64,000 nucleotides of DNA from contig NZ_RXNW01000002.1 of assembly GCF_004283175.1 (NCBI RefSeq), positions 248,001-312,000 of the forward strand, in the 5' to 3' direction. Under the pieces are notes generated by a model. The model searched no databases and was not told the DNA's origin. It saw only the letters and a program-made list of their open reading frames with translations. The position numbers were made by a program, and so were the translations under genes. Every line of letters begins with the position of its first letter. Position 1 is the stretch's first letter. Positions 55,093 to 64,000 of this stretch are shown piece by piece. Origin of the DNA: Legionella longbeachae (GTDB taxonomy: Bacteria > Pseudomonadota > Gammaproteobacteria > Legionellales > Legionellaceae).

Positions 55093-55737
55093 TTATTCGC
55101 TTTTAAAGTCATCTGAGTTAGTTAAAAATTTATCTTCATGATCAATTACAAAAGCGGCAAAAATTCGAATGATTCGATCATCTATTTTTTCAGGATAGTG
55201 CACAGTGACACCCCAATTATTGTCATGAAAATTTCGATTGAATTCGGCAATTGGGTGTGGGTTACTTGTGGATGGTAAAATTACAAACCTGTCAAAGTTT
55301 GGATTGGCGTAGGCAAAGCCGATTGTAGTAGCTTTTCCTGATTCATCATATTCATAAATAGTGAATTTTGCTGATTCGAGTGTCGCTAAGTTTCCGTCTA
55401 TGAATCCAATTTGTACTCCACGCGTGTCATAAACATCAATTTCTTTAGCCCAATTATATAATGAGCCTAAAGAAATAATTCGTGTAATTCCAGTAGCTTG
55501 CCACCCATCTTTACTGGATAAATCATAGTTTGTGCGGATACGAAAAGCGCTCTTTTTTACTGAGCCAGGATAAGTTTCCTTTTGAATGGATTTAATCTGA
55601 TAAATTTCAGAAAGCTTATAAATATGTTTTGTTACGATAAAATCATAAGGATGATCTTCGTGAACGCCATAACTGTTTGCTGTTGCATAGGAAAGTGCAA
55701 ATAGGAAGAACAAACATGATGTCAATAACTTACGCAT
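55093..55737 (-). CDS. Secreted LURP-one/Tubby C-terminal-like protein
   Basis: The 214-aa protein has a signal peptide (residues 1-20, ending ATA). The mature part is a beta-rich domain with repeating Y-D-x-x-G type turns (EIDVYDTRGVQIGFIDGN, then FTIYEYDESGK and FDRFVILP) and a C-terminal hydrophobic helix (IIRIFAAFVIDHED). This resembles the LURP-one/Tubby C-terminal-like fold, in which a 12-strand barrel surrounds a central helix. The assignment is by pattern only. It lies 13 bp upstream of the GGQ gene on the same strand, so the two may be co-transcribed. Confidence 0.55.
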   Translation of the reverse strand: MRKLLTSCLFFLFALSYATANSYGVHEDHPYDFIVTKHIYKLSEIYQIKSIQKETYPGSVKKSAFRIRTNYDLSSKDGWQATGITRIISLGSLYNWAKEIDVYDTRGVQIGFIDGNLATLESAKFTIYEYDESGKATTIGFAYANPNFDRFVILPSTSNPHPIAEFNRNFHDNNWGVTVHYPEKIDDRIIRIFAAFVIDHEDKFLTNSDDFKSE

Positions 55738-56012
55738 TTATAGCCCCTTTAGTTTAAATAATGTTTAGAGATTCAATTTAATTACCAAAGAAAAATATAT
55801 TAGAAGCATATATTTTTCACTTATTTCGTGAAAAGTGTGCTGAATGGTAAATCAAATTGATTCATTAATAAATTATTTTCAATGGGATGATTTCTACTGA
55901 ATAAACTTTATTTTGATTTATCCTAAATTGCAAAAAACGCTGTCTTGACAATTTATTGAGTTCATCTTTCAATTGTTCTAAAATGAACCATTTTCTATAG
56001 GAATAATATTCT

Positions 56013-56441
56013 ATGTCTCTTGAGTCTTCACTTCAAAAGGGTATTGCGGATTTTAGTTTAATTCTTGGCAAAGGTTTAATTTATGGTGGGGGTGCTGGTC
56101 TATTAATCATGGCCGTTGTAGGAACCATAGCTATTGATCTTGTATTACTCGCATATGCAGAAAAACATCATAATGATTTTATGACAGGGTGGATTTTAGG
56201 AACTATGTTTTGGGGGCCGAGAGTTGATCCACTACCACTTCTTATTGTTTCTCCTATCACTTCATTAATTGCTGTAGGTTTATCTTTGGCTTTAGGTGTA
56301 CCTCAAGTCGGTGTCGCATTATTGGCTGGATGGGCTTTGGCTTCTACTGTTTTTGCTATAGGGTGTGTTTTAGTTTCTTTATCGGAGTCCCTTAATCTTG
56401 AACCTGAACATGATAGGGTTAGTCTTCTTGCCTGTACTTGA
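56013..56441 (+). CDS. Small membrane protein, 142 aa
   Basis: I do not recognise the family. There are about three or four hydrophobic segments (GLIYGGGAGLLIMAVVGTIA; LIVSPITSLIAVGLSLALG; VALLAGWALASTVFAIGCVL), a polar loop with a WGPRVDPLPL stretch and a short acidic tail. Its Gly/Ala-rich composition resembles the 179-aa protein at 38078-38617 without clear alignment. Confidence 0.55.
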   Translation: MSLESSLQKGIADFSLILGKGLIYGGGAGLLIMAVVGTIAIDLVLLAYAEKHHNDFMTGWILGTMFWGPRVDPLPLLIVSPITSLIAVGLSLALGVPQVGVALLAGWALASTVFAIGCVLVSLSESLNLEPEHDRVSLLACT

Positions 56442-56456
56442 TTTATTAGGCATTTC

Positions 56457-56571
56457 ATAAGGTATAACAAATGAGATGACGAAGTTGGAGCATCAATGTT
56501 GCAGCCGCCAAAATAGTCCATAGGATGAATGTCGCTAAGTTAGTATGGTCAAATCTATTGTACCATGTCAC
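56457..56571 (-). pseudogene. IS5-family transposase remnant (C-terminal fragment)
   Basis: One minus-strand frame reads VTWYNRFDHTNLATFILWTI then LAAATLML before a stop at 56457. This resembles the T-x-Y-(D/N)-(K/R)...N-(F/L)-x-A C-terminal block of IS5/IS427-group transposases. About 38 codons remain. It lies between two plus-strand genes. The match is short and could be wrong. Confidence 0.4.
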
Positions 56572-56610
56572 ACTTAGAATTAATCAATCGGGGGTTTGGG
56601 ATATTTACCT

Positions 56611-57252
56611 ATGTATTTACTTTTTGATTTTGATGGAACGATAGTAAATAGTTATGACTGTGTTATTGAAACAACTAACTTGTTGGCTGAACAATTTAAT
56701 TTAAGAAAGATTGAGAAACATGAAATTGAACACCTTCGAGATCTTACATTTCTAGAAGTAAAAAGTTTTTTGGGTGTTCCTTTTTATAAAATACCTTCGC
56801 TAATACGAGAAATTAGGAGGCTTTTATTCGATCAAATGATAAATATACAACCAGTTACTAATATTTCCCCAGTATTAGAGACTTTTTATAACTCTGGATG
56901 TTGTCTTGGTATCTTGACTTCCAATTCAATTGAAAATGTTCGTGTTTGGTTGGAAATGAATCAAATTCTACATTTTTTTAGTTTTATCCATGACGAATCA
57001 ACCCATTTTTCGAAACGTTCTTTACTGAAAAAGACATTAAAAAAATATAAAATTGATAAAAATAAAGTTTTTTACATAGGGGATGAAGCTCGAGATATTG
57101 AGGCTGCAAAAAGAAATAATATCCAATCAATTGCAGTGACTTGGGGCTATAATTCTGAGAGAATTTTATTACAGTATCAACCTACTTATCTTGTGAAACA
57201 ACCCGAAGATCTACTCAGTATATGCCTCCAAAATCCAGAGACATATGATTAG
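56611..57252 (+). CDS. HAD-superfamily phosphatase (phosphoglycolate phosphatase-like)
   Basis: The 213-aa protein has motif I LLFDFDGTIVNS (nucleophile and acid Asp), motif II LGILTSNS, motif III Lys in the KRSLLKKTLKK region, and motif IV FYIGDEARDIEAAK. An alpha-helical C1 cap sits between motifs I and II. This is the Gph/PgmB-like subgroup of small-molecule phosphatases. The ATG at 56611 places motif I at the usual position; a TTG-started version would add five residues. Confidence 0.85.
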   Translation: MYLLFDFDGTIVNSYDCVIETTNLLAEQFNLRKIEKHEIEHLRDLTFLEVKSFLGVPFYKIPSLIREIRRLLFDQMINIQPVTNISPVLETFYNSGCCLGILTSNSIENVRVWLEMNQILHFFSFIHDESTHFSKRSLLKKTLKKYKIDKNKVFYIGDEARDIEAAKRNNIQSIAVTWGYNSERILLQYQPTYLVKQPEDLLSICLQNPETYD

Positions 57253-57482
57253 AAAATTTGTTTTGTTTGGGTTAGTTTACAATTAAGGCCGATCATTTCT
57301 CTATAATAAAAGTAATTATTATTACTTTGCCAAATGTTACGAAACCTTGCTTTCTTTTTAACTATCTCTACGATTTTTAAATAATGATTCAGAGATTTAC
57401 AAAATAACATTTTTAGTGAAAAGGCATTATCATGCCTTTTCTATCGAGGTTATATTGCTTCATAATATGTGCCCATATCCCC

Positions 57483-57860
57483 CTAATGACAGGAGTTTGG
57501 CTGACCTGTCTTATCACAGATAGGTGTATGGTGCTCAAGACAAAATTGATGTGTGGTAATTTTACAAGGAGGGGTGGGCTCGCTTTGAAAAATGGTAGCT
57601 AAACATTCTCCCTGATTCTTAAAAACCAAAGCTGGGGCGCAATGTTTTGTTTGTGATAAAGGAGTGCAAATAAGTTTATCGAAATCCAGACAATATGGGT
57701 TATTGCCTTCCCAATCATCATATGGGATGCATGCACAGTACCTGTAGATATCAGGAAAACAACCATTTTCATCAGGGCCACAGAGAAAATAACGGTTGTT
57801 GCAATAACAAGGGATGGTAATCATAAAATACAGGATCACAAAGAGATTTATTTTTTTCAT
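57483..57860 (-). CDS. Secreted Cys-rich protein, 125 aa
   Basis: The signal peptide covers about residues 1-19. The mature part of about 105 residues has more than a dozen Cys residues, spread as CGPDENGCFPDIYRYCAC, then YCLDFDKLIC and further Cys to the end, so it is probably held by disulphides. No family is recognised. Secretion to the periplasm or outside is expected. It is convergent with the HAD gene. Confidence 0.7.
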   Translation of the reverse strand: MKKINLFVILYFMITIPCYCNNRYFLCGPDENGCFPDIYRYCACIPYDDWEGNNPYCLDFDKLICTPLSQTKHCAPALVFKNQGECLATIFQSEPTPPCKITTHQFCLEHHTPICDKTGQPNSCH

Positions 57861-58221
57861 TGTTCTTATTCCTTTTAGTTGGACAGTTTAGTCGGACAGT
57901 TTGTTTCTGTTTTCAGGATTATGATTTAACGGTTATTTCCTTTTTCGTTAATCGATTATCCTTATTCTATGGGAGATGCAATATCATTTTTTTGGGGCAA
58001 AGTACTGGGTTAGACTTGAACTCCTGGTTTTTGCAGGACAATAAAATGAAGGCATCTCAATAAGACTTTGTATTTTTAACATAAAATCAAAATAATTGAA
58101 ATTATTAATATGATTCAATGTATTACGCGTGAACTCAAGAAAAATAACCATAAGCCACATTACCTGTATGGTTCTAGGTCATTTTAATTTTTTAGGCGAA
58201 AGTTGCAATTTTATTGGTGTT

Positions 58222-58668
58222 TCATGTAAAACCCAATTGTCTCCAGGCTTCATATAAAATGACAGCAACCGCGTTTGAAAGATTTAAGCTGCGATTATGT
58301 TCACGCATTGGAATAAAGAGTGAGGTGAACTTTTGTACAATTTCTTTAGGTAATCCATTGGATTCTGGTCCGAATAAAAACATGTCTTCGGAGGCATATT
58401 GCACCTTTGAGTAACATTTTTCAGCGCTGGCACTGCACGCATAAATTTGTTTTTGCTGATGTTGTAGAATAAATGTATCCCAATTTTCATATTGTGATAT
58501 GCAGGCCCATTCATGATAATCTAACCCTGCTCGCCGTAAGGCTTTTTCCTGTAATGAAAAACCTAGTGGATGTATTAAATGTAACTGTGCTCCGGTATTG
58601 GCACATAAGCGAATGATATTTCCCGTATTTGGGGGGATTTCAGGTTGGTAAAGGACAATATGAAACAT
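58222..58668 (-). CDS. trmL: tRNA (cytidine/uridine-34-2'-O)-methyltransferase
   Basis: The 148-aa protein is a minimal SPOUT methyltransferase: VLYQPEIPPNTGNIIRLCAN (N-terminus of TrmL), HPLGFSLQEKALRRAGLDY, FGPESNGLP and the knot end IPMREHNRSLNLSNAVAVIL. TrmL methylates the wobble ribose of tRNA-Leu isoacceptors. The length fits the family (about 155 aa). It stands alone, divergent from the second efflux operon. Confidence 0.95.
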   Translation of the reverse strand: MFHIVLYQPEIPPNTGNIIRLCANTGAQLHLIHPLGFSLQEKALRRAGLDYHEWACISQYENWDTFILQHQQKQIYACSASAEKCYSKVQYASEDMFLFGPESNGLPKEIVQKFTSLFIPMREHNRSLNLSNAVAVILYEAWRQLGFT

Positions 58669-58892
58669 AAATTATTTTCAATACAAAAATAGTAATGATA
58701 TAACACTGTTTACACGTTGGAAAACCCTTGCTTAATGAGTTACAAACGAATAAAACGATTTGTTGCGATCAGATAAACCCACTGGTATATTGCAAAATGA
58801 TGTAATTTTTCGAAATCCCTAATGTGTACAGTTCGCCCATGGATAAATCAACTTTATCATCAAAATCCATTATTTATTAAGATGATGACCTT

Positions 58893-60293
58893 ATGACAAC
58901 AATCACAATATCTAAACTGCGATTCATCATTGTGCGAGGCCTGGCAAAATTTAATCCTTTTTTTCTTGTGCTTTTTCTGATAGGAATTTTTCTACAAGGG
59001 TGTTTCTCTTCGCAACAGAATCAACCATTGCCACAAGTGCCTAATAAATGGCCTCAACAAAACACGCAAGTAAAAATGGATGATCGTATCGATTTGCCAG
59101 ATATGGCATGGTGGCGACAATTAAATAACCTTGAATTAAATCAAATGATTCAATTGGCACTTCGTAACAATAATAATGTTCACATTGCCGCGGCCAATCT
59201 TCAATATGCACAGGCACAACTAAAGCAAGTCAAATTAAATTGGATCCCAGGAATGAGCATCCTGTCTGGTTATAGCCAAATGCCCAATTTAGGGGATCCG
59301 GGGGCATTTGTGGCTTTATTTCCACAATATGTTCTCAATATTGTTCAACAAATTAAGCAACAAGAAAGTGCCAAATATCAAGTCGAAGCAAGTTCTCATG
59401 CTCAAGATGGCATACGGTTGGTCCTTATAGGTCAAGTATCTGCCAGTTATTTTACTCTTCTTGCACAGCGTGAAGCACAAAAAATATATCAACATTTATT
59501 AGATGATGAAAGTAAATTGATTTCATTATATCAAAGCCAATACCGTGCAGGTCTCATTTCGAAAGATAAAATCGATACATTGACAAGTGAAATGAAACAA
59601 ACACAATCACAATACGTTATTACACAGCACAATATTGTTGTAAGTCAAAACACGTTACATTATTTATTAAATCAAAATCCAGGTTCTTTGCCTTTTAACG
59701 TTTCATTTAATCAATTGAAAGATTTGAAAATAATCCCCGGGAATTTACCAGCAACAGTTCTTCGAAATCGTCCTGATGTGCGTGAAGCAGAAGCAAAACT
59801 AAAAGCTGCAAATGTAGATATAGGAGTTGCTTGGGCAAATTTATTACCTTCTGTCAGACTTGATTCACTATTAGGGTTCAGTCAAATCTCAAACGGTGCT
59901 TTTGCCTTAAATGAAGCCTATATGAATACACCAGCGATTAATCCGCCAGTATTTGGCCTCATTCAAGCAAGTCAAGCACGATCGCAAGCAATTTATTATG
60001 CATATCTTGATACGGTAAAGAAGGCCTTGCAAGAAGTTGATAATGCTCTATCTGCTTATACGGCATATAGCGAACAGTTACTCAAAAATCAATCTGGGTT
60101 TTGGGATGAAAAGAAACGTTGTGCTTTGGTTGACTCTCGTTACAATCGTGGCATTGTCAGTTTATCTGAGGTAGTGTCTTGTCAGATTAAGTTAGATTAT
60201 TTCAAATTGATCATTAATCAAAATAAATTGGAAAAAATGCTAACGCTCGTTGTATTATTTCAGGATTTGGGTGGTGGCTATCATGGGGTTTGA
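58893..60293 (+). CDS. NodT/TolC-family outer-membrane efflux lipoprotein (second copy)
   Basis: The 466-aa protein has a long signal region ending in a lipobox at Cys37 (FLQGC), two OEP repeats and RNRPDVREAEAKLKAA. It is clearly paralogous to 4523-5893, sharing AWW(R/K)Q, LELNQ, KL(N/S)WIP, PGAF, YVLNI and (L/I)GQ(V/I)(S/T). It begins the second tripartite efflux operon. Its stop overlaps the FUSC start by 11 bp. Confidence 0.9.
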   Translation: MTTITISKLRFIIVRGLAKFNPFFLVLFLIGIFLQGCFSSQQNQPLPQVPNKWPQQNTQVKMDDRIDLPDMAWWRQLNNLELNQMIQLALRNNNNVHIAAANLQYAQAQLKQVKLNWIPGMSILSGYSQMPNLGDPGAFVALFPQYVLNIVQQIKQQESAKYQVEASSHAQDGIRLVLIGQVSASYFTLLAQREAQKIYQHLLDDESKLISLYQSQYRAGLISKDKIDTLTSEMKQTQSQYVITQHNIVVSQNTLHYLLNQNPGSLPFNVSFNQLKDLKIIPGNLPATVLRNRPDVREAEAKLKAANVDIGVAWANLLPSVRLDSLLGFSQISNGAFALNEAYMNTPAINPPVFGLIQASQARSQAIYYAYLDTVKKALQEVDNALSAYTAYSEQLLKNQSGFWDEKKRCALVDSRYNRGIVSLSEVVSCQIKLDYFKLIINQNKLEKMLTLVVLFQDLGGGYHGV

Positions 60294-61308
60294 TTCGCAA
60301 AAACTACTCCGTTCGATGCGCTTATCTTTGGCCTATTTGATTATATTTTGGATAACTACGTATTTAGTTATTCCAGAGCCTGGCTGGTGTTATGTAACAG
60401 CATTATCTGTACTATTTGAATATTCTACTGTGGGTGGAGTACTCACCAAGAGCTTTTTACGTATCACGGCAACGCTTTCAGCAGTTGTTTACAGTATCGT
60501 CATTGTCTATTTTTTCGCAAATATTGCAATTCTAAATCTTATTGCCTTAATTGGGGGTATATTTATCTACGCATACTTTTTTATGGGAAGTAAATTTCAG
60601 TATGGGGGCTTTTTAGGAAATTTAACCCTGGTGATGATGCTTATTAATTACAATAATCTTGATGTAGTAGTATTGCGGCCATTTAATATCATTATTGGGC
60701 TTATTATCGCGTTAAGTCTTATGCGGTATTTCTATCCACAATACGCGCGCGATCTTGTCATCAAAACCCAAGCAGATATGCTTCTTCAGCTTATAAATAT
60801 CTTGAATGATTTTCTAAATAAATCAAAATCAGTGCAAGCAATAAAAGATAATTTCCTTGTGCATGAAAATAAGTTTCTTACAGATCTCACGAATTTTAAT
60901 CGTTTCAATGATGAAGCTCGATTTGAAACTCGAAAAGCCCCTTCATTTACCAGTAAGAATATGAGCGCTCTTGGTTATACAAAACGTATTTATCACTTAG
61001 TGAGTGTGCTGGTTTTCCATTTAGCAAATGAGGAGCTACGATCGCATGCTATTATCGATGATAATATTACGCAAGTACGGGATTACTTAAGCATTTTGCG
61101 TGTAAGGCTTCTTAATGTCGCTCTTACTGCACCACCTCAATTAGCGCCCTTAGTGCTTAATAAAATACAAAAGGATTCATTAAAAGAAGAAGATCCAGAG
61201 GTATTTCTCGATATTATGTTTGTCGAACTGGGGAAGGAATTATGGGAATTAAACAAGATAATCGATGATGTTCTTTTAATTCGCTCAAATAAATATTGCT
61301 TAACATAG
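60283..61308 (+). CDS. FUSC-family inner-membrane efflux subunit, half-size
   Basis: The 341-aa protein has about six hydrophobic helices (residues 12-165) and a C-terminal helical cytosolic domain: one FUSC unit where full-size pumps have two. The ATG at 60283 gives MGFDSQKLLRSM and overlaps the TolC gene by 11 bp; the frame extends upstream but only by reading through that gene. No second FUSC half follows, so this copy would have to work as a homodimer or with the split subunits of the first operon. Confidence 0.75.
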   Translation: MGFDSQKLLRSMRLSLAYLIIFWITTYLVIPEPGWCYVTALSVLFEYSTVGGVLTKSFLRITATLSAVVYSIVIVYFFANIAILNLIALIGGIFIYAYFFMGSKFQYGGFLGNLTLVMMLINYNNLDVVVLRPFNIIIGLIIALSLMRYFYPQYARDLVIKTQADMLLQLINILNDFLNKSKSVQAIKDNFLVHENKFLTDLTNFNRFNDEARFETRKAPSFTSKNMSALGYTKRIYHLVSVLVFHLANEELRSHAIIDDNITQVRDYLSILRVRLLNVALTAPPQLAPLVLNKIQKDSLKEEDPEVFLDIMFVELGKELWELNKIIDDVLLIRSNKYCLT

Positions 61309-61317
61309 GGATGACTC

Positions 61318-62328
61318 ATGTTATCTAAGATTTCATTTAGAATATCTAAAATCAGAACTAATTTTCCAATTAAAACAGTTATTTGTGTTTTCATCGTTGT
61401 GTTAATTTTTTATTTTGTCTATTATTTTCCCTTCACAAACAATGCTTTTGTGGCGGCTAACATTCGTCCTGTTGCTGCAAATGTGTCAGGTTATATCACT
61501 GATATCTATGTAAAAAATGAAGAGTATGTTAAGGTTGGTCAGCCATTATTTACAGTATTTAAAAAACCTTACGAATTAGCTTATCAAAATTATAAAGCCA
61601 AAGTCGCTAGCGCAAAAGCACGATTAATTTCTTTACAAAAACAAGTTGAAATAACGCAACATAGTGTACAAGCACAACGTGATGTCTATAAAAAAGTTGC
61701 ATTTGAATTCCAACATTATCAATTAGCTCTTAGAGACAGTGCTGTTCCTAAAGTTACCGTACATAATTTGCTGCAAGAAAAAAATACAGCTTGGAATACT
61801 CTAAAAGCATTAGAAAAGACGCTCGAAAAAGATAAACAAGATGTTATTGTTCAGCAAATGAACATTAAATCTTTAATCGCGCATATGCATAACGCTAAAG
61901 TGGATTTAGATGAAACGACCGTATATGCAAAAAATAATGGTATTGTACAAAATATGTTTGTTGCCTTAGGCACACCTGTTGAAATACGAAAGCCACTATT
62001 TTCTTTCATTGATACAGATCACATGTTTATTCAAGCTAATTTTAATGAAACTGATTTACGAAATGTTAAAGCAGGCAATAAAGTTACAATTTACCCACGG
62101 ATTTATTTTTGGAAAAAAACCTATCATGGCGTCATTATTTCTAAGAATTGGGCTGCGAGTCGTCAAGTAACCGATCCACGAAGCCAAGAGCAAATAGTAA
62201 CAAATAGCGAAAATAATTGGTTTTTATTACCGCAACGTTTTCCAGTTCAGATTCTAATAACTGATTATGAGCCCGAAAAATATCCGCTAAGTGTTGGATC
62301 GAGCGCGTATGTTTATATTCATAGTTAA
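61318..62328 (+). CDS. HlyD/EmrA-type membrane fusion protein (second copy)
   Basis: The 336-aa protein has one N-terminal helix (18-42), YYFPFTNNAFVAANIRPVAA, a lipoyl half motif SGYITDIYVKNEEYVKVGQ, a coiled-coil hairpin and ANFNETDLRNVKAGN. It aligns along its length with 3443-4471. It lies 9 bp after the FUSC gene. The gene order (TolC-FUSC-HlyD) differs from the first operon (TolC-HlyD-FUSC-FUSC), so this is not a recent block duplication. Confidence 0.88.
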   Translation: MLSKISFRISKIRTNFPIKTVICVFIVVLIFYFVYYFPFTNNAFVAANIRPVAANVSGYITDIYVKNEEYVKVGQPLFTVFKKPYELAYQNYKAKVASAKARLISLQKQVEITQHSVQAQRDVYKKVAFEFQHYQLALRDSAVPKVTVHNLLQEKNTAWNTLKALEKTLEKDKQDVIVQQMNIKSLIAHMHNAKVDLDETTVYAKNNGIVQNMFVALGTPVEIRKPLFSFIDTDHMFIQANFNETDLRNVKAGNKVTIYPRIYFWKKTYHGVIISKNWAASRQVTDPRSQEQIVTNSENNWFLLPQRFPVQILITDYEPEKYPLSVGSSAYVYIHS

Positions 62329-62478
62329 AGCAGTCTATTTGATGTTGTGTTGTCAATATGCTTTGTAATCAAGTAAACCAGGTTATGGGTTTCTGAAATT
62401 TCCCTTAGTATACGTTTTAAAATTGTTATACTAGTACAATCAATCGAGCATATTTTATTGAATTAGGAGCGCTTCATA

Positions 62479-63876
62479 ATGGGATATATAGAAAATCGTA
62501 CGTTCGATGAACTTAAAATTGGAGATTTCGCCAGTTTAAAACGAACACTTACTGAAAAGGATATTGAGCTGTTTTCAATTATGTCAGGTGATGTTAATCC
62601 TGCTCATGTGGATGCTGAATATGCGAAAGATACTCAATTTCATAAAATTATTGCCCAAGGGATGTGGGGGGCATCGCTTATATCCACAGTGTTGGGAACC
62701 GAATTACCTGGCCCAGGAACCATTTATTTGGATCAAACACTTAAATTTACTGCACCGGTAGTTCCTGGAGACACAGTGACGATTACTGTGACTGTATTGG
62801 AAAAAATAGCTGAAAATCATCGTATCAATTTGGACTGTAAATGTATTAATCAGCAGGGGGAAACAGTCATCGCCGGGATTGCAACAGTAATTGCACCAAC
62901 TCAAAAAGTGAAAAGAGAATGTGTTGAATTGCCTAAGGTGGTTTTTCAAAAACCCAAGGACTCATGGTATAAGCAACTGATTAAAATGAAAAAAAGTTAT
63001 GCGCCGCTTAAAACAGCTGTGGTGCACCCAGTGGATGCGCTTTCACTTCAAGGCGCAATTGATGCTGCAGAAGAGCATTTAATAGTACCCATACTTATTG
63101 GTCCAGTCGATAAAATCCAAAGTGCGGCGAAAGAAGCTAATATTAATCTTTCTTCTTATGAAATAGTACCCACAAAACACAGTCATGAAGCGGCGGAAGT
63201 TGCTGTTAAAATGATTAAGGAAGGCAAAGCAGAAGCGATTATGAAAGGAAAAATTCATACTGATGAATTGATGACCCCTATAGTGGATAAAGAAAAAGGC
63301 CTACGTACGGGGCGACGAATGAGCCATGTGTTTTCTTTGGAAACACCGAATTATTTTAAACCTTTGTTTCTTACTGATGCTGCTATAAACATCCAACCTA
63401 ATTTACAAACAAAAAAGGATATAGTGCAAAATGCGATTGATTTATTTCGCAGGTTAGGTCTGGGACAGCCTAAGGTAGCAATTCTATCGGCGGTAGAGAC
63501 AGTCAATGAGAAAATTCCATCCACTTTGGACGCCACCGCATTATGTAAAATGGCGGAGCGAGGCCAAATCACGGGAGGAATTGTGGATGGGCCGCTTGCA
63601 TTTGACAATGCAATTTCGATTGAATCTGCTCGAGAAAAAGGAATTTATTCTCAGGTTGCAGGTAATGCAGATATTCTTGTTGTCCCCGACCTGGAGGCGG
63701 GCAATATGCTGTATAAACAAATGACTTTTTTGTCGGGTATTGAAGCAGCAGGAATTGTAATTGGCGCACGAGTTCCTATCATCTTGACGAGTCGCAGCAG
63801 TGATGGGAGTTCTCGTAAAGCATCTTGTGCGATGGCTTTGATCTATGCACGAAATCAGGATTTTATCAATGAATAA
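62479..63876 (+). CDS. Bifunctional MaoC-type enoyl-CoA hydratase / phosphate acetyltransferase
   Basis: Residues 1-145 are a MaoC hot-dog domain with SGDVNPAHVDAEYAKDTQF, then AQGMWGASLIS and YLDQTLKFTAPVVPGDTV. Residues 160-465 are a phosphate acetyl/butyryl transferase: AIMKGKIHTDELM, RTGRRMSHVFS, GGIVDGPLAFDNAIS and VVPDLEAGNMLYK. This fusion is known in proteobacteria and sits, as here, directly before acetate kinase; the two overlap by 8 bp. It probably converts acyl-CoA and phosphate to acyl phosphate, linking (R)-3-hydroxyacyl or acetyl-CoA pools with ATP formation. Confidence 0.93.
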   Translation: MGYIENRTFDELKIGDFASLKRTLTEKDIELFSIMSGDVNPAHVDAEYAKDTQFHKIIAQGMWGASLISTVLGTELPGPGTIYLDQTLKFTAPVVPGDTVTITVTVLEKIAENHRINLDCKCINQQGETVIAGIATVIAPTQKVKRECVELPKVVFQKPKDSWYKQLIKMKKSYAPLKTAVVHPVDALSLQGAIDAAEEHLIVPILIGPVDKIQSAAKEANINLSSYEIVPTKHSHEAAEVAVKMIKEGKAEAIMKGKIHTDELMTPIVDKEKGLRTGRRMSHVFSLETPNYFKPLFLTDAAINIQPNLQTKKDIVQNAIDLFRRLGLGQPKVAILSAVETVNEKIPSTLDATALCKMAERGQITGGIVDGPLAFDNAISIESAREKGIYSQVAGNADILVVPDLEAGNMLYKQMTFLSGIEAAGIVIGARVPIILTSRSSDGSSRKASCAMALIYARNQDFINE

Positions 63877-64000
63877 GCTTATTCTGGTAATTAATTCGGG
63901 TTCCTCAAGCATTAAATTTTCGCTTTTTGCTTGTGATAAGCAGTGTTTGAATTTGTATTACCATGGCCAAATTCAAGATCTTTATGAGTCACCTCAAATT
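63869..64000 (+). CDS. ackA: Acetate kinase, 5' part
   Basis: Forty-four codons are present before the right edge. The start KLILVINSGSSSIKFSLFAC is the N-terminal phosphate-binding signature of acetate/butyrate kinases. The ATG lies within the end of the MaoC-Pta gene (8-bp overlap), so the two form an operon making acetate and ATP from acetyl-CoA through acetyl phosphate. Confidence 0.93.
   Translation, partial: MNKLILVINSGSSSIKFSLFACDKQCLNLYYHGQIQDLYESPQI

Noticed and set aside
57309-57328. Perfect 8-bp palindrome AAAGTAAT-TATT-ATTACTTT
   Set aside because: All AT, in an AT-rich gap between convergent genes; chance is a sufficient explanation and it lacks a T-run or GC stem.

Overview
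The window is AT-rich, densely coded DNA that looks like a Legionella chromosome, probably not a standard L. pneumophila strain. The genus is inferred, not proven. It rests on low GC, many orphan proteins with coiled coils, hydrophobic hairpins and polar tails (the usual look of Dot/Icm effectors), eukaryote-like or rare folds in small hypothetical genes, and a core set that fits the genus: PHB synthase and depolymerase, Kup, a MaoC-phosphate acetyltransferase fusion with ackA, argE and trmL.

Layout. 1-0.96 kb: 5' part of a PHB depolymerase. 1.1-6.5 kb: a tripartite efflux operon (NodT/TolC lipoprotein, HlyD adaptor, inner-membrane FUSC pump split into two overlapping genes) with an Lrp/AsnC regulator upstream. 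A paralogous TolC-FUSC-HlyD operon lies at 58.9-62.3 kb. 6.7-9.1 kb: an MFS transporter, a non-coding array of about 136-bp tandem repeats, and tRNA-Lys(CUU). 9.1-14.9 kb: an accessory segment beginning at the tRNA with an ISL3 transposase remnant. It holds two paralogous orphan proteins, a 148-bp tandem duplication, a mitochondrial-carrier-like protein and a protein with a caspase-like His/Cys pattern. 15-18.4 kb: argE, a small secreted protein and a hybrid histidine kinase. 18.8-20.1 kb: a cyclodipeptide synthase-like protein with a long extra C-terminus. 20.4-27.5 kb: orphan membrane or coiled-coil proteins, a DUF945 protein, a patatin phospholipase and a gene broken at an A9G7 tract. 27.7-37.9 kb: a large P-type ATPase, a half-size EamA protein, a 616-aa orphan, a Bcr/CflA exporter, Kup and a cyclic-nucleotide-binding protein. 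38-45.4 kb: a MITE-like element, small membrane/secreted proteins, PHB synthase, AlkB and a 472-aa orphan.

45.5-53.3 kb is the most interesting locus. Two divergent operons share one perfect 7-1-7 Fur box. One encodes a minimal SerK/SbnI-like serine kinase, an SbnA-like PLP enzyme, a FecCDE-type importer and an MFS exporter. The other encodes the periplasmic binding protein and an opine-dehydrogenase-family enzyme. Together they predict an iron-regulated aminopolycarboxylate (opine-like) metallophore made without an NRPS or NIS synthetase, by chemistry combining the start of staphyloferrin B synthesis with the end of staphylopine/pseudopaline synthesis.

53.4-58.7 kb: a J-domain protein, a GGQ release-factor-like protein, a secreted LURP-one/Tubby-like protein, a membrane protein, an IS5-family remnant, a HAD phosphatase, a secreted Cys-rich protein and TrmL. 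62.5-64 kb: the MaoC-Pta fusion and the start of acetate kinase. All function calls come from reading translations and motifs; no database search was run.
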